A DNA stretch of 64,000 nucleotides, from NCBI GenBank assembly GCA_004380135.1, contig QXCR01000002.1, positions 124,001-188,000 on the forward strand. Direction: 5' to 3'. Below, one piece after another: positions 1-13,200 of this stretch (position 1 is the stretch's first letter; every line of letters begins with the position of its first letter). The notes under the pieces are model-generated. The model saw only the letters and a program-made list of their open reading frames with translations, was not told the origin of the DNA and did no database searches. Made by a program: the position numbers and the translations under genes. Source of the stretch: Stemphylium vesicarium (lineage: Eukaryota; Ascomycota; Dothideomycetes; Pleosporales; Pleosporaceae).

Positions 1-16
1 ACTTTGAATTGTCAAC

Positions 17-2271
17 ATGGCCGCTGCTGTCGCCAGATACCCTTCTTCCATGCCAAGTCGTTCTTCGACGCCTCCACCGCACCTGTCATTGAACACCTCG
101 ACTCGTGGTACGCCTGCGCCCATTCCCAACAAGCACATTCCAATATGCCCCCCTGGTGGACTGCCTGCGACGCCGCCAGCCTCTCCCCCACGCCAGGACA
201 GTCTCATCGAGACATCATCCATCACCTATCCGCCTGATGCCTACTGTTCAAAGTATTCAGACGACCCGCCGCTGTACACCATCACCGCGGATCGCATGGC
301 AGAGGCTCTGGAACACATCGCAACTCAGCCCCTTCCCAACCCTGAACAGGTGTTTCCATGGATGCATGGCCTCCATGCAGAGAACCAGATCCAGCTTGCT
401 TTTTTCTCGTCGCGTCGCAGGAGCGGCCGCAAGGTGCCCAGATGCATTCGCAGCATCACCGTTGTGAAGACTGGTGGAAACTTGTCATCGTCGAAGCTGA
501 AGGGTGCGATCGCACCAGATGAGCTACTGGAATCCGTTTCTTCTGACAACCCCAAATTCATGGAGTGCGACCCCAAAGATGGCTTTTCCGTGCGCAACTT
601 CCAGATCCAGGCCTGTAAACTAGGCATGGTCTCAGACATTGTCGTATATGGCGACCACAAGACGAAGCCAGAAGATACAGTCGCGCTGGCTCAGAAGATC
701 TCAAGGGCTCAGCGGCAGTATGAAGCAAGGAACGGGCTTCCATCTTGTTTGTTCAACACTTTTATGCTTTCAGGTAGATCAAGCGCTGCACACAGGGTAC
801 ACTGATTACTGACAACTCTAGATGCTTTCAGTTGCATGCAAAACAAGTACCCAAGCTTGGTCGCCATTGACTCAGCCGGTGACATGACGGGCGAGGTTGC
901 AGACTTCTGTGAGTATTGCGATGGAACCCTATGGAATACAGTGGCTGATGGTCGCGCCTAGTTTACTGGGAAAGATACGAGATGAGTGAGATGTCCAAGG
1001 CATCCGAAATCAGCAAGAACGTCTTCTTAGGACCCACACCCGACCAGAACCTGCACCCGGAGTGTGCATCCGAGGATGCGTACGACATGCTAATCGAAGC
1101 TACCGACCTTGCGCATGTACCAGAATCGCGCTCGCTACGAGCTCTTAAAATGGGTCTAGAGAGGGTGCACCGCAAATCTACGCTGCACATGGAGTTCCCC
1201 TCGTCGGGTAGCATCATGCCTCCTACCTGGGCACACGGAGAGGTCGATGGCTTGATGGGCATGTGCAAGTGGATGTACGAGCTGGCAAACCCGCAGGAAG
1301 TCCGGCGATCGAAGCGAAGAAGAGAGGACGAGGATGAAGCCATAGAAATGGACGACGCCACGACACCCCGCAAGTTCCTGATCCACTGCACGGATGGCTA
1401 TACCGAGACCACACTTCTGGCGCTTGCGTACTTTATGTATGCAGAAGGCCTTCCCGTGCACGATGCATGGATTCAGCTGCATCGCGAGAAGGGCAGGAAC
1501 TTCTTTGCCTACCCATCCGATGTCGCCCTCCTGACCGCTATTCAACCGCGAATTCTACAGGAATCTCCCCGCTTCAACCAGAGTATTCTCAACATCTCCG
1601 AGCCACGCTGGCTATCAAAGCTTGACGGAAGCTTGCCCAGCCGGATCTTGCCATACATGTACCTCGGTAATCTAGGCCATGCGAACAACCCAGAACTTCT
1701 TCGCGCCATGGGCATCACCCGTGTGCTGAGCGTTGGGGAGGCGCTTTCTTGGCCTGAAGGCATCCAGAAAACCCTTGATTGGCCTAGCGACAACTTCCTG
1801 ATGATCGACCGGGTCCAGGACAATGGTGTTGATCCTCTATGGGGCGACTTCGAGCGTTGCCTTAAGTTCATCGGTGAGCATTACAGACAGTATCACTGAC
1901 TTCATCCGCTGACGAAGAACAGAAGCGGGGAAGAAAGAAGGCGGCGCCACACTAGTGCACTGTCGTGTTGGTGTGTCACGCTCTGCGACGATCTGCATCG
2001 CCGAAGTCATGAACGAGCTTGGGCTGTCTTTTCCACGCGCCTAGTAAGCTACTCTCACCGCATTCTTTGGCCAAACCTAACAATTTCTAGCTGCTTTGTG
2101 CGGGCTCGGCGTCTTAATGTCATAATACAACCTCACCTTCGATTCACTTATGAACTACTCAAGTGGGAAGAATACCAGCGTCAGCGACGCAACGAACCTC
2201 TTCGCCGCGAACTAGAGTGGGCAACCGTGGCGCGCGAAATTGCGCTCATGAACAAGCCTTACTCTAGATAA
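17..2271 (+). CDS. PPS1: PPS1-type dual-specificity protein phosphatase
   Basis: Removes phosphate from phospho-tyrosine and phospho-Ser/Thr; the yeast relative Pps1 acts in cell-cycle/DNA-replication control. Five exons fit phase exactly: 17-773, 822-908, 962-1873, 1923-2043, 2091-2271, giving 685 residues. The ATG at 17 follows a CAAC context. The N-terminus is Ser/Pro-rich and disordered. The catalytic P-loop HCRVGVSRS (HCxxGxxRS, cysteine nucleophile) is encoded near 1959-1985 in exon 4, preceded by a DSP-like stretch with LPSRILPYMYLGNLGHA. The catalytic domain sits at the C-terminus, as in Pps1, and the long N-terminal phosphatase-like half is also typical. The window begins just 16 bases upstream, so the promoter is not visible. 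Domain call is firm; the PPS1 name rests on architecture. Confidence 0.88.
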
Positions 2272-3227
2272 TATCTTCTCCGATCATTGCGATCACCCCT
2301 TCTTGCCATGATTTACGACGACACGATTCGTACTTGTACGACTACGAAACCTTGACCTTCAACCTGGCACCTTGATTAGGAATGGATCCCGTCCACCGTA
2401 TGGGATATACTGGCGTTTTGCGATTTATTCTCCTCCTGTTCACGTCACACTCTTTCTTAATACTTTGCGTTTGTCTGTTTCACGGGTTTGTACTATGGAT
2501 TCTGGGTGTGTTCCACGCTGTCCTGTCTGCTCGCGCGAGAAGTCAGCCACACGGCTTGGTTGTACTGAATGTCTGCCATTCTGGTCGTTCCATCTGGATG
2601 TCGATGGGCTCTAGGCACCTTTCATCACTTATCTTCTTGATACGTGTATTATTCGCCTTGATCTGCTACAGCTAGATTAGCGCTGTTGCTTGTCGCTGTC
2701 GATACGTTAGGGATTGTGATTTGGGAAATCATTGGGGCGTCTGGGTTGTTCCGGTTACTTTTGGCGTATATACTTCTTAGTTCATGAATCTACTTTCCTT
2801 TCTTCTGTCCGTTGGCCTAAATGTGCGATGTTGAAGTACCAACCACATGCGCGATCATTCGTAAATGTCTGTGTAACGTGGTGTCGTCGAAGTATTGAGG
2901 AAAGGCCGTCACAGATTATATGACAGAAAGTTGATCGTTCAGACTGTGGCCATGTAGGCTCGTATTATTTAGATCCTCCCCAAGCCGGCCCCGTCAAATC
3001 TATCCACGCGCGAGTCAATGGGGAGATAAGCTAGAACTGAAGCTTACGTAAATTACGGAAGCAGACAGTCATCAAACGCCATGGTGGTGATGGCCGACAC
3101 CGGTTTTGCTTTTAGTCACTATCTTGGGGATATACATAGGGGAGATGTATCATTGCTTATATGAATATCACATGAGGTGCGCGTACAGGCTGCAAGGAAG
3201 TGATGCTCGCTGACCTGGGTCTTTTGT
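2272..3227. other. Intergenic, convergent 3' ends
   Basis: About 950 bases between the stop of the phosphatase and the stop of the minus-strand dehydrogenase. It should hold both 3' UTRs. The short open frames here (2372-2675) are T-rich, have no recognisable domain and no splice context, so I see no gene. Confidence 0.6.
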
Positions 3228-4501
3228 CTATTCTTTACCACCGAGGTACCTATAGACTACAGAAAAGTCCTTGCCTTTGCAGTTATCTGCCTGTTCTACA
3301 GCATCGTAGAGTGCTCTTGCTGGCTCTCCCAAGGCAAGCTTGACGTTGGCCTCACCCGCTGCCTTAAGAGCAAGCTTGAGGTCTTTGTTCGCGAGTGCTA
3401 TTCCAAACCCTCCCTCGTATCCTCTACTGGCAGGCGAGCCCTCAATGACACCAGGTACAGGGTTGTTGACTTCACTTGGCCAACACTTGCCCGTTGCTGT
3501 GTTGATCATACCAGCCAGAGCCTTTGGATCAAGACCCCACTTGACACCCATGCTCATGGCTTCTGCAGTCGCAATGTTGTTAAGAGCAAGCAGGTAATTG
3601 TTGGCAAGCTTGCCTTTCAGGCCTGAACCCGGTCCACCGAGATGAACGACTCTCCGACCCATCAAGGACAGTACCTTGGTCGCGCCCTCAACCGCTTCTG
3701 GTGGTGCACCAATCATAAAGGTGAGCGCACCAGCTTGTGCACCAACAACACCACCTGACATGGGCGCATCAATGAACTTTCCCTGACCAGTCGAGTGGGC
3801 AGCCTCCGCCACTTCACCGGACGTCATTGGATCAATGGTCGAGCAGTCAATGAAGAAACGCTCTTTTTTTATGGAGCTATCTGACAGGAGTGTTGGAGGC
3901 TCCAGCATCTCCTTGAAGACAGCCTTGACATGCTTTGGCTCCGGAAGCGAAGTGACGATTGTTTCCTGTGACAGTGTCAGTTTACCGCATCTATAACTAC
4001 TGACAAGTAACATTTGCTGAGGGTAGAAGCATCAGAGGATTGGCTATAATATTTGTGTAATCAGAACAAGGGCCACGAATGGCCCCCAACTTAGATCATT
4101 GATAGAACAATTAATTCATCACAAAGCGACGTGGAAGTGGAATAACAAGATGTATACGTACGGCTTTCTCGGCGACTTCCCGAACGTTATCGGCTACTCG
4201 TACACCCCGAGGATGCTCTGCGAGAAATTGCTTCGTGGCAGCGGTGTTGACATCGTGCACGAAAAGTGTGTCTTCAGCGGGTATCTTTGCTCTGAGGTTC
4301 TTCGCCATGGGGTAGCCTTCAGGCGAGTTAGTTAAGGCAGTCATGTGAGCAACAGTGACACGAACCCATGCGCCCCAGGCCGATGAATCCCCATGTCGCC
4401 TGCAAGTTGTGAGAGCTTGAGAAGCACCTTTTCATGCTTTGGCATGTCGCAGGCGGTATTGTCCTCCGAAGAGGCGAGGCTAATGCTGAGACTGTCCGCA
4501 T
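3228..4501 (-). CDS. 3-hydroxyisobutyrate dehydrogenase, mitochondrial
   Basis: Oxidises 3-hydroxyisobutyrate to methylmalonate semialdehyde with NAD+ in valine catabolism in the mitochondrial matrix. Exons on the minus strand are 4501-4366, 4316-4162 and 3965-3228 (342 residues). The first 35 residues are rich in Arg, Ser and Ala without acid, as in a mitochondrial presequence; the ATG at 4501 is the one that reads through into the Rossmann motif GFIGLGRMG (residues 38-46). Further family signatures follow: the substrate loop DAPMSGGVVGAQAG, and GLKGKLANN carrying the catalytic lysine of the beta-hydroxyacid dehydrogenase family. The C-terminal domain carries FGIALANKDLKLA, the usual conserved stretch. 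Intron 1 has donor GTTCGT and a textbook CTAAC branch; intron 2 is long (196 bases) but in phase. Confidence 0.9.
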
Positions 4502-5409
4502 TGTGTAGTCGTAGAGGGTGGACGTTGTGATGTGTCGTCAAGATCCGAGATGTACTGGGGAGAGCGCGGCTGGAAGCGGTCTCCGCACTCGTGGATCGGG
4601 ATCAACCGAGGTCGCAATCCAAAGCAGTTGTGGGAACATGGCCAGCAGCTGCGGCCCTGCGGAAGACTAGGGTCATGTTTGTATGCATTGTGAAGGAATG
4701 CGGCCGTTGCCGGTCCACATTCACTTTCACTGGAGTCGATATGCCTAGGACTCCCGGCGGAGCTTGGTGCTGCTAGGAATTCTGGTTGGAAGATTTGAGA
4801 AAACTTGCGGGCTGGTGGAAAAGTATTTCCGGCCGAAGCTGCGCTAAGCTGGATCAGCACTAACCACATGTTGCTCGAAGCCCTCGCTTTTCCAGCTCTT
4901 CGAATAAAGTACAAGTCAAACTGCTCAGCATCAGTCTACAAAGATGAATTCGAGTGCCATGGGCACAGAAGCACAATGGGAGATGCTTGGAATAGCCAAA
5001 ACATGCCGTTGCCATAACGGTTGCCCTGTTCTTACTATATTTTCCCTATACCACCCAGACCAGCATTTCTGATAAGCAGCATAAAAGCAGGGAATTCGTG
5101 TTTAATGTGAGGTGTAAAGCACATCTCTAGAGTTGTTAATGGCACTCGAGTTCAAGTGTACAGTAGATAAACTTTGATGAAATCAATAATGCTGCAGGCG
5201 ACGGCATGTTATGTCTAAGTTATGAGAGGCAGTAAAAAAATACAACTGACTTTTGTTTATTCAGTCAGTGTGCTACATGGTTTGAACGCTGTTCGTGTTG
5301 TGATGAAAGTCACTGACTAGATGACGGCAGGTGGAGGCTTAGTCAGCCTTCAGATCGCATCTCGAACTTTTGTCTACTGCTATTACTCAGAGCCACACCG
5401 CAGCCCACC
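4502..5409. other. Intergenic, divergent promoters
   Basis: About 900 bases between two diverging mitochondrial genes (HIBADH and uS12m). Open frames on both strands (for example 4480-4914 minus) overlap the HIBADH first exon and show no domain. AT-richer toward 5000-5300. No gene seen. Confidence 0.55.
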
Positions 5410-6060
5410 ATGCCCGTCACGTTCCTACGACGCCTCATCAGGCCGTCCGTCTTCTCCGCCACCGCCAAACTCGATCCTGCGCGATCAATACGGCCCTCGA
5501 TTGCCGCCACTGTCTTCGAATCGGCCGCCCCAGCGTTCGCTTTCCGCCCAGCGCCCGCGTCCCGCGCCCACAAATGCACATTGATCCAAGTCTTGCGGCA
5601 AGGAAGGATAGCGCAGAAGGCGCGAAAGCTTAGATCGCCGCAGTTGAAAGATAGGCCAGAGCTAAAGGGCGTGTGCCTCAAAGTTGGAACAACCAAGCCC
5701 AAGAAGCCCAACTCGGGAGAGAGGAAGATTGCGAGGGTGAGGCTAAGCACGGGCAAGGTCATAACAGCCTACATCCCAGGCGAAGGTGCGACACATATTT
5801 GCGGCGGCTTCATAAGAGTATAGGCAATACTGACGGAAATATCAGGCCATAATGTGCAGCAGCATTCTGTGGTCATGGTACGAGGCGGACGAGCGCAGGA
5901 TTGTCCAGGTGTAAAATACCATTTGGTTCGAGGAGCGCTAGACCTGGTAGGTATCTCTTCTTGTAAAGACAGCTACTTTGCTAATATCGAATAGGGTGGT
6001 GTTGGAAGCAGGATCACGGCGCGATCCAAATATGGCACGAAGAAGCCCAAGACCGCTTGA
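5410..6060 (+). CDS. MRPS12: Mitochondrial small-subunit ribosomal protein uS12m
   Basis: Component of the decoding centre of the mitochondrial ribosome. Exons 5410-5785, 5846-5946 and 5995-6060 give 180 residues. The N-terminal ~50 residues are Arg/Ala/Ser-rich and act as import signal; then comes the S12 core TLIQVLRQGR, KGVCLKVGTTKPKKPNSGERK (read in pieces), the universally conserved PNS loop, GHNVQQHSVVMVRGGRAQDCPGVKYH and the C-terminal KYGTKKPK. Both introns fall at phase-consistent sites inside the conserved core, and the unspliced first frame would stop right after GEG, so splicing is required. Length is normal for fungal uS12m plus presequence. Confidence 0.95.
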
Positions 6061-6764
6061 GCGAAAGAAGTTCATAAACATATATCATACCTTTAGCATC
6101 AATGGCGTTGAAAATACATGGTACACTGCTCAGTTTTTGGCCAAGGCCTTCCAGACAGATTCCCGTCATCCGAGGACCGCCCTCGCAGCATCTGAAACTT
6201 GCAGTAATTCTCCAATTTCAAAGGGCAACATAATAGGATGGCGCAATCATGGTCGCATGCTTGACTGCGTGACAATCAAACAGATCTTTCCGTGGATTCT
6301 AACACGGCAATTGTCGGTTTCGGAACACGGCTGTGTTTTTCACTGGCACGAGGGGTCTCTGCTTCAACTTGTCGATATGCTTACACAAATGGTAAGCATT
6401 CAATTTGAGGCCAGCAAAGGCTAGCGTGATACTTGTCTTGGTCCGTGGTGTTTGCCCAAGGACCTGGTTGCGGAGAGGGCGCGGAGGTCTACGTACGGAA
6501 CCCGGGCGTGCTGCAGGGTGCTTACTAGCGGCATCCCCACTCGGACGCTTGCCATGACCAAGGTTGCGGAGACCTCGGGCGGCCAGCTCGTGGCCCGACA
6601 CGAAGCCAACCTTTCATCAGCGCGCATCTGGTCGATATCTCAGCAGACCCTGATTGCATGACATCCGCGCATTCACAGTCGCCATGTACCAACATCAGTA
6701 ATAACTAGATCTCTGCGACCTCTCCAGCTCCTGGACATCCTTGGATATCCGCACATCGTCCGCA
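6061..6764. other. Intergenic
   Basis: About 700 bases between uS12m and the RING protein. A GC-rich block lies at 6460-6620 with overlapping short frames on both strands; none has recognisable motifs. Presumed 3' UTR of uS12m and promoter of the next gene. Confidence 0.5.
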
Positions 6765-9602
6765 ATGGAGACGCCCGGCGCGTTCACTAACGCGACCTCG
6801 TTTCTTCCGTCACCAGCGGACTTGCTCATGGCCTTTCCTCGTCTGTTCTCCAAGGTTAGCTCTCTAGGAGATATGATGCGCTCAGGGGGTAGCGTTATCG
6901 CAGAGCCGACGGCAAACCTGACCAACACCACAATAACCTCCACTGCTGCCTTTGTACAGGAGTCGTACTCTGCGGCGACTGCGGCCGGATCGACTCCCGA
7001 GAGCGACATGACCGTGTGGCAGGCTCTCAGGAACGTAGCAACATGGTTCAGTTACATCACTTCCAAGTGGGCGATTGCGACCTTTGCCCTTGTAAGCTTT
7101 GCATGACCCCTTGGGAAACAGTCAGACACTGTACTGATTCCATACGCTTAGGCGATCCTGTTGAATCGAACCCACTTCTACGGAAATAGCCGAATACCTC
7201 TTTCCTTCGACCGCCTTTACCTGCGTTTCGCTCTCTACATTATGCCACTACTCTTGTTTTCGTACCAAATCTCGAACGTGCTACGAGCGATACGATGTCA
7301 GACTTCACCGGAATGGTCGGAGATGCAATACGGGTCCTCTGATAGACAACTGGATACAGACTTTGGAGGCGAGGGTGGTTATTTGTGGCGTCTAGCCTCA
7401 GCGATCCTGTTCTGGGAAACCACAGAGGAGTCTTGCCAAGCTGCAAACATGCTGCCGATAGATGCCTCCGCAACTCGGACATCTGGATCACTGGCTCTGC
7501 TTTGGCCAATGTTTCTGACCCTAGGGTTCGGTCAATTTGTTGACACCTTAGCATGCGCTCTCCAGGGTAGGCGCCCTATCCAAGAAGTTGGAATGACTAT
7601 ATTTGAGCATTCGCTAGCATTTGCCGAGGCTGAAGCTGTTGTCACTAGACCACTGGCAGTCGATTCAACACGCTTCTTCAAGCCAAAGTCTGTGTTTACA
7701 CCCAACGGCACGTCGCTCATCTTGCCGAGAACGAGGCTTTCGAACATGGCCAACGTGCCACCGGAAGTTTTGTTGATATCTCTCATTTCTAGTGTCAGCC
7801 ATTTCACGAGCAATCTGTTGGCAATCGCTGGAGTACGCTCGAAATATAGACTGATCACGACTACCATTTGGGGACTCGCATATATGTCGGCATTCGCATG
7901 GAGCTTCACCCGTCTCACATGGGCAGTCACTGACCCGGATCACTATGTGGGAATACTGAGGTTCCCCACAGTGTGTATTATTGGTTTCATCCCTCACCTT
8001 CTGATCATAGTTGGTATTGCTGTATGCGGGCTCATTTATCTACTGGCTCTACTCATCACTGCGCTCTCTCTTCCAGCAGGACAGGCGGGAACATTCACAC
8101 TGAAGGAGAGATTTGCAGCTGCCTACGGCAATCTCCACGCAAATATCCACCTATCATCAATCACGCCCCTGACAATCAACTGGCACGAGGATTTCTATAC
8201 CACTATTCTCAAAGTGGGCTATGTAATCTTGACGGCTGCAAGCGAGGCAGTTTTCCTCAACGAGGGAACCAAGGTCAACGTGCACTCCATGACTTGGTTG
8301 GAGAAGCAGAGGTTACAAGAAATTCTTGCCCGGCGAAGGAAGTACCGGGAGATGATCACTGATATACCATCCGAGCTCAGAAACGATACCTTTGCGCAAG
8401 GCGTAGAGGTCATTGATGAGCTCAATGACGTGCGAACAGATACGTCAACTTCAGGCTACGCAAAAGAGCGCAAAACTAGAGGCGTCAAAGCATCTACAGA
8501 TCCATCCAGCCCCATGGGACAGAATGACCCGGCTCTTCAGCAGCGCAGCCGTTACATCCAGACGTACGGATTCTTCCTCCGGATATCGAGATTGATGTTC
8601 TTGGGAGCTACAAGAATCACAGACTGGATACTGACTAAGATTGGCATAAGTTACAGGCCTAGGTGGCTGAGACGTGCTATTGGAGCTTATGGCACCGAGA
8701 AATATTTTACGCCGGCATCGCGCTCCAATCGGTTTCAGAACGGAACAGCGGCGTCTTCTGGCCAGCCGTGGCTTACGATGGACGATCGTAGTCAAGTTCG
8801 CCAGGGCCAGGCGTTCGACGTAGAATCATTCGCAAAGGAAAGACTCAGACAGAGTGGCTACTACTCGGAACCAGATTCCGAACCCTCAGAAGAACGCCTC
8901 GACGATTATTTGTATTCGTGGTGGCGCAACGGTGGTCTTTGGAACGAAGTTGACAACAGCAGAGACTATACGGTACCGCAAGACGATGACACGACTAGTG
9001 TAGTGTCATTCGCTACTACCACTGATGACGAATGGTCGGACATTGACGATGGGCAGAGAACGCCAACACGTGATACGTATCAACGAAGTCGGGAGGAGAC
9101 ACCGGTTGATGGTGCCATGGACTTTTCTCGCCTCTCTCAGCTCCTGGACCCCAAAACGAGAGAAGATCGTGAGGAAGCGAAACTCCTATCACGACATCTT
9201 CAGAGTTCCAACATCATGACGCGTTCACAATACCGCAGGGCTGTTGAACGCGATGAAGCCAAGATCCTGACGACATCACGCTACAAGATGGCTGACGATG
9301 TTAAAATGTCAGCGGAGGAAGAGGAACAGCTTCTTGAAGACCTCATTCTTAGTCGTCGAAGCGCAACATCAACACAAGGCGGGAGCAAAGCCGGTAGCTG
9401 GGATGCAGGGGCAGAAGGCATGGGGTCCGAGGGTCCTCAGTGCGTAGTTTGCCAAATGTCACCAAGAACGGTACTGGTGTGGCCGTGTGGATGCCTCAGC
9501 TTGTGTGATGACTGTAGGGTAGGGCTGGCGTCGAAAAACTACACGGCATGTGTTTGCTGCAGGACGAACGTGGCAGCGTACTCGCGGCTTTATGTACCAT
9601 GA
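6765..9602 (+). CDS. Asi1/Asi3-like multi-pass membrane RING E3 ubiquitin ligase
   Basis: Two exons, 6765-7091 and 7152-9602, 925 residues. The first real ATG is at 6765; the open frame extends upstream only through non-ATG codons. Hydrophobic helices lie at about 95-112 (across the intron), 135-155, 222-242, 312-336, 342-363 and 383-415. A long acidic, Ser/Thr-rich segment follows, then a C-terminal C3HC4-like RING from about residue 871 (CVVC, CGCLSLCDDC, CVCC). This order, with membrane helices first and a RING at the very end, is that of yeast Asi1/Asi3. Those form an inner-nuclear-membrane ligase that destroys mislocalised membrane proteins and latent Stp1/Stp2. Location at the inner nuclear membrane here is inference. 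Another multi-TM RING ligase family cannot be excluded. Confidence 0.75.
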
Positions 9603-10203
9603 ATTAGCCACGGTTTGTATTGCATTTTCCGCCAACTAGCTTTATTGCATACATGAATGAAATGTCTGCGTCTGCGAATTGTAAGCTTTGACCGCTCATT
9701 GCGCCTCGGAATATGTCGGAATCATGCCGATTGTCCATGCAGTTACCAAGTGGCACTCGTGACGACGCCATGTGCCAATTGCGAAAGTATACAGTGGGGC
9801 AGCGATTGCGGGCTGCCAGTGATGTCGGCTCATCTTGGGTATGCGATAAGCTATAGGTCTCGGTCGCTTCGGCGTTGGAACCAGAGAATACTATATGCAT
9901 TACCATAGTTCGGAAATTGTTGTTGTGCTACCAGAGTCCGAATTACTGCTGCAAGTTTCGTTTCTACCCACCCCACTTCCACATCTTAGATATAAGAGTG
10001 GCGATCATCCTCCAGAGGCCTCTATCCATCGCACCTAGTATCTTGGCAAGCGAGTCATCAAAAGTTCCCGTTCGAACACCGTCCCCTTACAACAACATCT
10101 ACGTCACGATACAACGCCCGCGCACGCACAACATCTGCCCTGACTGAGCATTGCGATTAAGCTCGGTCGATTTTCTCCACCCGATAAACATCTCCAAAGT
10201 TTT
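9603..10203. other. Intergenic
   Basis: Six hundred bases between the RING protein stop and the F-box gene ATG; C-rich pyrimidine runs near 10020-10200 look like a fungal promoter/5' UTR. No coding sequence supported. Confidence 0.5.
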
Positions 10204-13200
10204 ATGCAGCCCGAGCCTACCACCACATCCCACAACGCTCCCCACCAGCCCGCCACCTTCATCACGGCAACTACTTCCCAACATGGAAACCGTCGCAGCG
10301 ATGACTTGCAGGACTCTCTGCAGCCCCACTCAGGTGAGGTGCGGGGAGAGCCTGAAACCTCTGCGGGTGCAAGTGAAGGCGCTGCGACGTGTCTGCATGA
10401 AGGCGCGGATGGCTTCCACGACGCGAGCCGAGATGGACTGAAGGTTGTCGCACGTCCCTCAACACCACCGAGGGACAGGATTACTGAATACGAGGATGTG
10501 CTAGCATATTCACCGCCGAAGCCCACTGATGGGCCCGCCTTGCAAGCTGTCAAGAGCAAAAAGAAGTCAGGACACAAGTGCTCTCTATTCGCGAAGCTGC
10601 CAAATGGTGAGTGAAAACTATCTTGTGAATCCTGTGGGTTCGAGAACCAAACGAGAGTCAAGACTAAACCTCGCGCAGAGCTACTGATCGAAATCCTTGT
10701 CAATCTTTCACCCAACGATCTCGCCGATGTGGCTCTTGTCTCTCGCCACTTTCACGACTTGATCACTACCCCACACGCATGGCTGTCAGCTTTTGCTCGC
10801 CATTTCCCCTGTCAGCATTCGCTCCAAGACGCCGCAACTCGTGCAGCCCTGCAAGGTAGTGGCGCCATCGTACCGTCGGAGAAGAAGAGATTCACCAGGC
10901 TTAGTGCGCTGGCGTCATGGAGAAGCGAGTATACCCTACGCACCAGGCTTATGCGGTCTTTGGTCCGAGGCAGACCTCTTGTCCATGCACCTTGGGTTAT
11001 TCGCGCTGGCCAAACCATTCTTCCAACGATAACCTACCACGCCAAAACAGACACCATCATCAACCACCTTCAAGCGGCATGGGAAGGCACACCAAACAGG
11101 AAAACGCCACGTTTGATTCACGGTGCGGACGACAATGGCGAGGTCACTAGTAGTGATCCGGTATCTGGGAAGGTAAAGGGCCGACACGACGGCCACATCT
11201 ACCGTCAATTCGCAGAACGTTTTGTGGGTGTCCAAGAATGGGGACTCGGCCCTGGAGAATGTGTTGGGCGCCCTAACGTAATGGACATATCGCCATACTA
11301 CGGCGTGGTCTATGGTCAAGGCTGCCCCGAAGGCTCCTGCTACTATCGCTCCACCGAGGAAATGCAGGGCCGCTTCGTCGCTGGGACCAGTGACCTCTGG
11401 CTACCAGGAGCAGGCATACCCAAGCTGGGGGTGCATGGGGGTGCCATTTGCAGCGTCTGGCTTGCTAAATCGGACGCTATTCCAAAGCTCTCAGAAGGCT
11501 TGATCGGCATGATGATAGGCTCCGCCGCAGGCGTTGTCAGTGCTTGCACTATTGGCAAAGATGGGCTCCGATCTTCCCGTATACCGCCCGGCCAGCTGAC
11601 TGCGCGCTGGGTTCTAAGCCCCGGGGTACCCATTGTCGCCATTTCCGTAGACGAACAATACTCACCTGGACGCTACGCCCAAAATCGCATCTGGGCAGTC
11701 GCTTTGAATGCGCTTGGTGAGTTATTCTACCTCACCAAGTTTCCAACACGCAGCCAGGCTCCAAAGGGCGGCTTTGACGACGAGCAACATTTGGAGTATC
11801 TGGCATGGTTGACCGGCAGAAGCGTCTACTGGGATATGGTTGAACCCAGCAGGCGCATTGCCAGACCAGACCCCTATGGTGATGCTATCGTGGATGGCAG
11901 CTATTCGCCTCGTACGTCGTGGGACGGTATGTGCTTAGACACCGACCAACTTACAGCAGAGACCCAGGAAATACAGCAGTACCTCGGGTTGCCCCCGATC
12001 TGGTACCGCAAAACCTGTCTCGGATGGGACATGCGTAGAAGACATGAGGTCGACTTCGCTGGTGATGATGGCAACTATGCTGGCGAGTCAATCTTGGTAT
12101 TCGAATGTGGCTCCGAAGTTAGCAATGTCAAGCGCTTCACTAGATGCAAGACAGACCAGAAAGAGCAGACTACAAGTACGTTGACACGCGTAGCGACATC
12201 GCAGCATACTCAGACTACGTCGTTGTTTGGCGATGTAGCCTCAGAGACATTGGGTTCAGCAAGCGCTCCACCGCGTACACGCAATTCTTCGTACATCTCT
12301 ACAGCAAACCCCCCTGAACGAGCGAGTCTCCTCGAGGAATGGCTATGTTCGGAATTTGCCTTTGGCGGCTTGAAGAACACGGAGGTGACTACGACTACTT
12401 TGGATGCTTCGACCTTCGCAACCTTGACGCGAACTGAAGATCCTGCGCTCGGATTTTCAACTGCTTCAACTGCATCTTCACCAGACACCTCGCCACCGTC
12501 TGTTGTAAGCCAGCCGGCCGATGTTTCAGATATCCCAGGTCAGCGTGCACGATTTGTAGCTGCGGGTACAAAGTCTGGTATTGTGATACTCTGGGACATC
12601 CGATCACCTGTGTCTCGAAAGTACACGAATGCCATCGAGCCTATCCGTGTTATTTACACTGATTCCCCTGAAATATCCTGCCTTGCTATGACCGCTCTTC
12701 ACCTTGTCGTTGGCGGAACCGACGGGCTGGTACAAGCTTGGGACCCCTTAGCTTCGACAAGGTCACCGCTCACTACATTACACTCACGCCATGCTAGCCG
12801 CGCTCGAAGACAGCTTGTACAGGCCCAAGCGTCAGTTCACGGCGTCGGCATCAACATGTTTGCAGCAGGTGCTATATGTCTAGACCCGGATCCAACAGTT
12901 CTGCGTGGTGCCGTATCGCTTGGTAATCAGCTCAGATACTGGAGCTACAGCTCGTCGGCAGCTGACCAACATAAAAGCAGTAAGCGCGGACTTCGGCTTC
13001 TAAGCAAGCCAAGTAACTTTGCTGGACAGCGTGACACTGCTCCTGGCCGGATCTATGTGGACGACTACATCGCCACCGAGAGACTCGAACTGGAGCGTCT
13101 CGAGCACGAGCGCCGCAAAGAAGCTGAGCACTTGGCGGGACGCTTTGGTACTGAAATGCTGAATGAAGATGAGGCTTTGGCCTATGCTGCAATGCTTTCC

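Noticed and set aside
10630..10650. tRNA B-box-like GGTTCGAGAACC
   Set aside because: Lies in the intron of the F-box gene, with no A-box or cloverleaf at the right distance.
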